Shown here one piece after another: positions 7,197 through 7,880 of a DNA stretch of 7,880 nucleotides. Each line of letters starts with the position of its first letter. Position 1 is the stretch's first letter. Under the pieces are notes generated by a model that was given only the letters and a program-made list of their open reading frames with translations, did not search any database and had not been told where the DNA came from. The DNA is from Rhodospirillaceae bacterium (GTDB lineage Bacteria > Pseudomonadota > Alphaproteobacteria > Thalassobaculales > Thalassobaculaceae), in NCBI GenBank assembly GCA_002730675.1, contig PCAV01000072.1:9548-17427 (forward strand). The letters run 5' to 3'. Made by a program: the position numbers and the translations under genes.

Positions 7197-7433
7197 AATA
7201 ATAACCCAGCGTTTTGCTGACCTCCATTACTAAGAAATAAGTTGTAGACAAAATAGGTGGTACTTTTCAAGTGAAATAACCAATTTGATTTTTTGTAAAT
7301 CTCACAATAATAGAGAACGTTGCGTTAATTTTTTCTTCAAAGAGCGTATCCACCTCCAGAACATATAAATTTTTTATAACGATAGGTTAGATTATAATCG
7401 CTTACATAGTTTGCAAGTTGCATAGAGGTAATA
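7197..7433. other. Divergent intergenic region, leader of purE and of the TIGR02444-like pseudogene
   Basis: This AT-rich 237-base stretch should hold the promoters for purE (minus) and the degraded gene (plus). I see no convincing gene, tRNA or riboswitch in it. On the minus strand two Shine-Dalgarno-like sites occur, GGAGGTG at 7357-7351 and GGAGG at 7225-7221. The first is followed 10 bases later by a 12-codon TTG-started frame (7340-7302) beginning MKKKLTQ. The second overlaps ATG 7227, which opens a 23-codon frame that runs out of phase into purE and stops at 7156. Either could be a leader peptide or chance. No strong hairpin was found by eye. Confidence 0.5.
7393..7398 (+). promoter_or_regulatory. 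Possible -10 box, TATAAT, for the TIGR02444-like gene
   Basis: A perfect TATAAT lies 35 bases before ATG 7434. The matching -35 position (about 7370-7375) is only a T-run, so the promoter is weak by the sigma-70 consensus. The eight bases 7391-7398 (ATTATAAT) are a palindrome, so the minus strand also carries TATAAT at 7396-7391, facing purE, likewise without a good -35 box. This is a tentative call in AT-rich DNA. Confidence 0.3.
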
Positions 7434-7880
7434 ATGGAAGAAGAGTTTTGGGAGTACTCAAAAAAGACATATGCTCAATCATATTCGAGCTTTTTATGGC
7501 TGCAAGACAGACGGTCATTAGATGTAAATCTCCTTTTATTTTGTTACTGGTTAGGAAAGAAGGGGAGAAGATTGAGTATTTAAGAGGTAAATCGCTGCTG
7601 TGAGAACGTTAAATCACTTATACAACAGTTTATTGTGCCATTTCGAAGTTCGCGGCGTTTTAAAAAATATAAACCTCCCAACTGATTATGAAAAATGAAA
7701 AAAAGGCTATTCTCGATGTTGAATTGGAAGGAGAACGCATAGAACAGAGTATATTAGTTGGAAGTTTGCCAGATATTTCGGTGGAGGGCAAAGTGGCTGA
7801 AGGCGAGTATATACTAATAATGCACTACAATATTTTAAAATACCTGGAACATGAAAAAATTTCTTTCGATAAGGCTATAA
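7434..7880 (+). pseudogene. Degraded TIGR02444/DUF2390-like gene (one stop, two frameshifts; 3' end outside window)
   Basis: ATG 7434 with a good GAGGT ribosome site (7425-7429) opens MEEEFWEYSKKTYAQ, then LQDRRSLDVNLLLFCYWLG (23-41), matching my recollection of the TIGR02444 family (short soluble proteins of unknown function, commonly about 150-180 residues). The frame stops at TAA 7581-7583 after 49 codons, but the same frame continues with family-like sequence from EVNRCC to VPFRSSRR (to 7658). A one-base shift in the T-run 7658-7661 then gives LKNINLPTDYE, and another in the A-run 7691-7695 leads to KKAILDVELEGERIEQ, the ELxxER region typical of the family, open to the window end. Removing one T and one A and replacing the stop restores one continuous protein. 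The stop is not in a homopolymer, so sequencing error alone does not explain the damage. The gene diverges from purE. The family name is from memory and not checked by search. Confidence 0.72.

Noticed and set aside
6820..7233. A 137-codon plus-strand frame opposite purE
   Set aside because: It is antisense to a well-supported PurE; its composition reflects the Ala/Gly-rich purE codons and it shows no domain or ribosome site.
7418..7603. A 61-codon plus-strand frame beginning before ATG 7434
   Set aside because: It is an alternative frame of the TIGR02444-like gene; the family-like residues are read from ATG 7434, which has the GAGGT site.

Overview
No organism is named. The window looks like a moderately AT-rich Gram-negative chromosome, tentatively an alphaproteobacterium. 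This rests on the style of the heparinase-like, PurE/PurK and TIGR02444-like proteins and on the O-antigen-type priming genes; no rRNA or tRNA is present to settle it. I see no insertion sequence, CRISPR array, tRNA, integrase or long repeat.

Layout. Positions 1-5579 hold five plus-strand genes in close file: the 3' end of a heparinase II/III-like gene (1-798), a creatininase-family amidohydrolase (816-1604), a WecA/WbpL-type polyprenyl-phosphate sugar-1-phosphate transferase (1660-2679), a WbpV/WreQ-type NAD-dependent sugar-nucleotide 4-reductase or epimerase (2688-3644), and a full-length membrane-bound WbpM-type nucleotide-sugar 4,6-dehydratase (3690-5579). Gaps are 8 to 55 bases, so they probably form the end of one transcription unit. 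Facing them are purK (5623-6702) and purE (6696-7196) on the minus strand, overlapping by 7 bases. A 237-base non-coding region (7197-7433) then leads to a degraded plus-strand TIGR02444/DUF2390-like gene, which runs off the window end and carries one in-frame stop and two frameshifts.

How the genes work together. The last three plus-strand genes fit a short known pathway. The WbpM-like enzyme dehydrates UDP-GlcNAc to the 4-keto-6-deoxy sugar, the small reductase turns this into UDP-QuiNAc or UDP-FucNAc, and the membrane transferase loads the sugar phosphate onto undecaprenyl phosphate to start an O-antigen or related surface glycan. The heparinase-like and creatininase-like genes upstream may modify a glycan, but their substrates cannot be read from the sequence. 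PurE and PurK together convert AIR to CAIR in purine synthesis and are unrelated housekeeping genes.

Novelty. I did not find a convincing new system. The best leads are the decaying TIGR02444-like gene, the orphan creatininase homologue in a surface-glycan operon, and the odd translation start and leader of purE.
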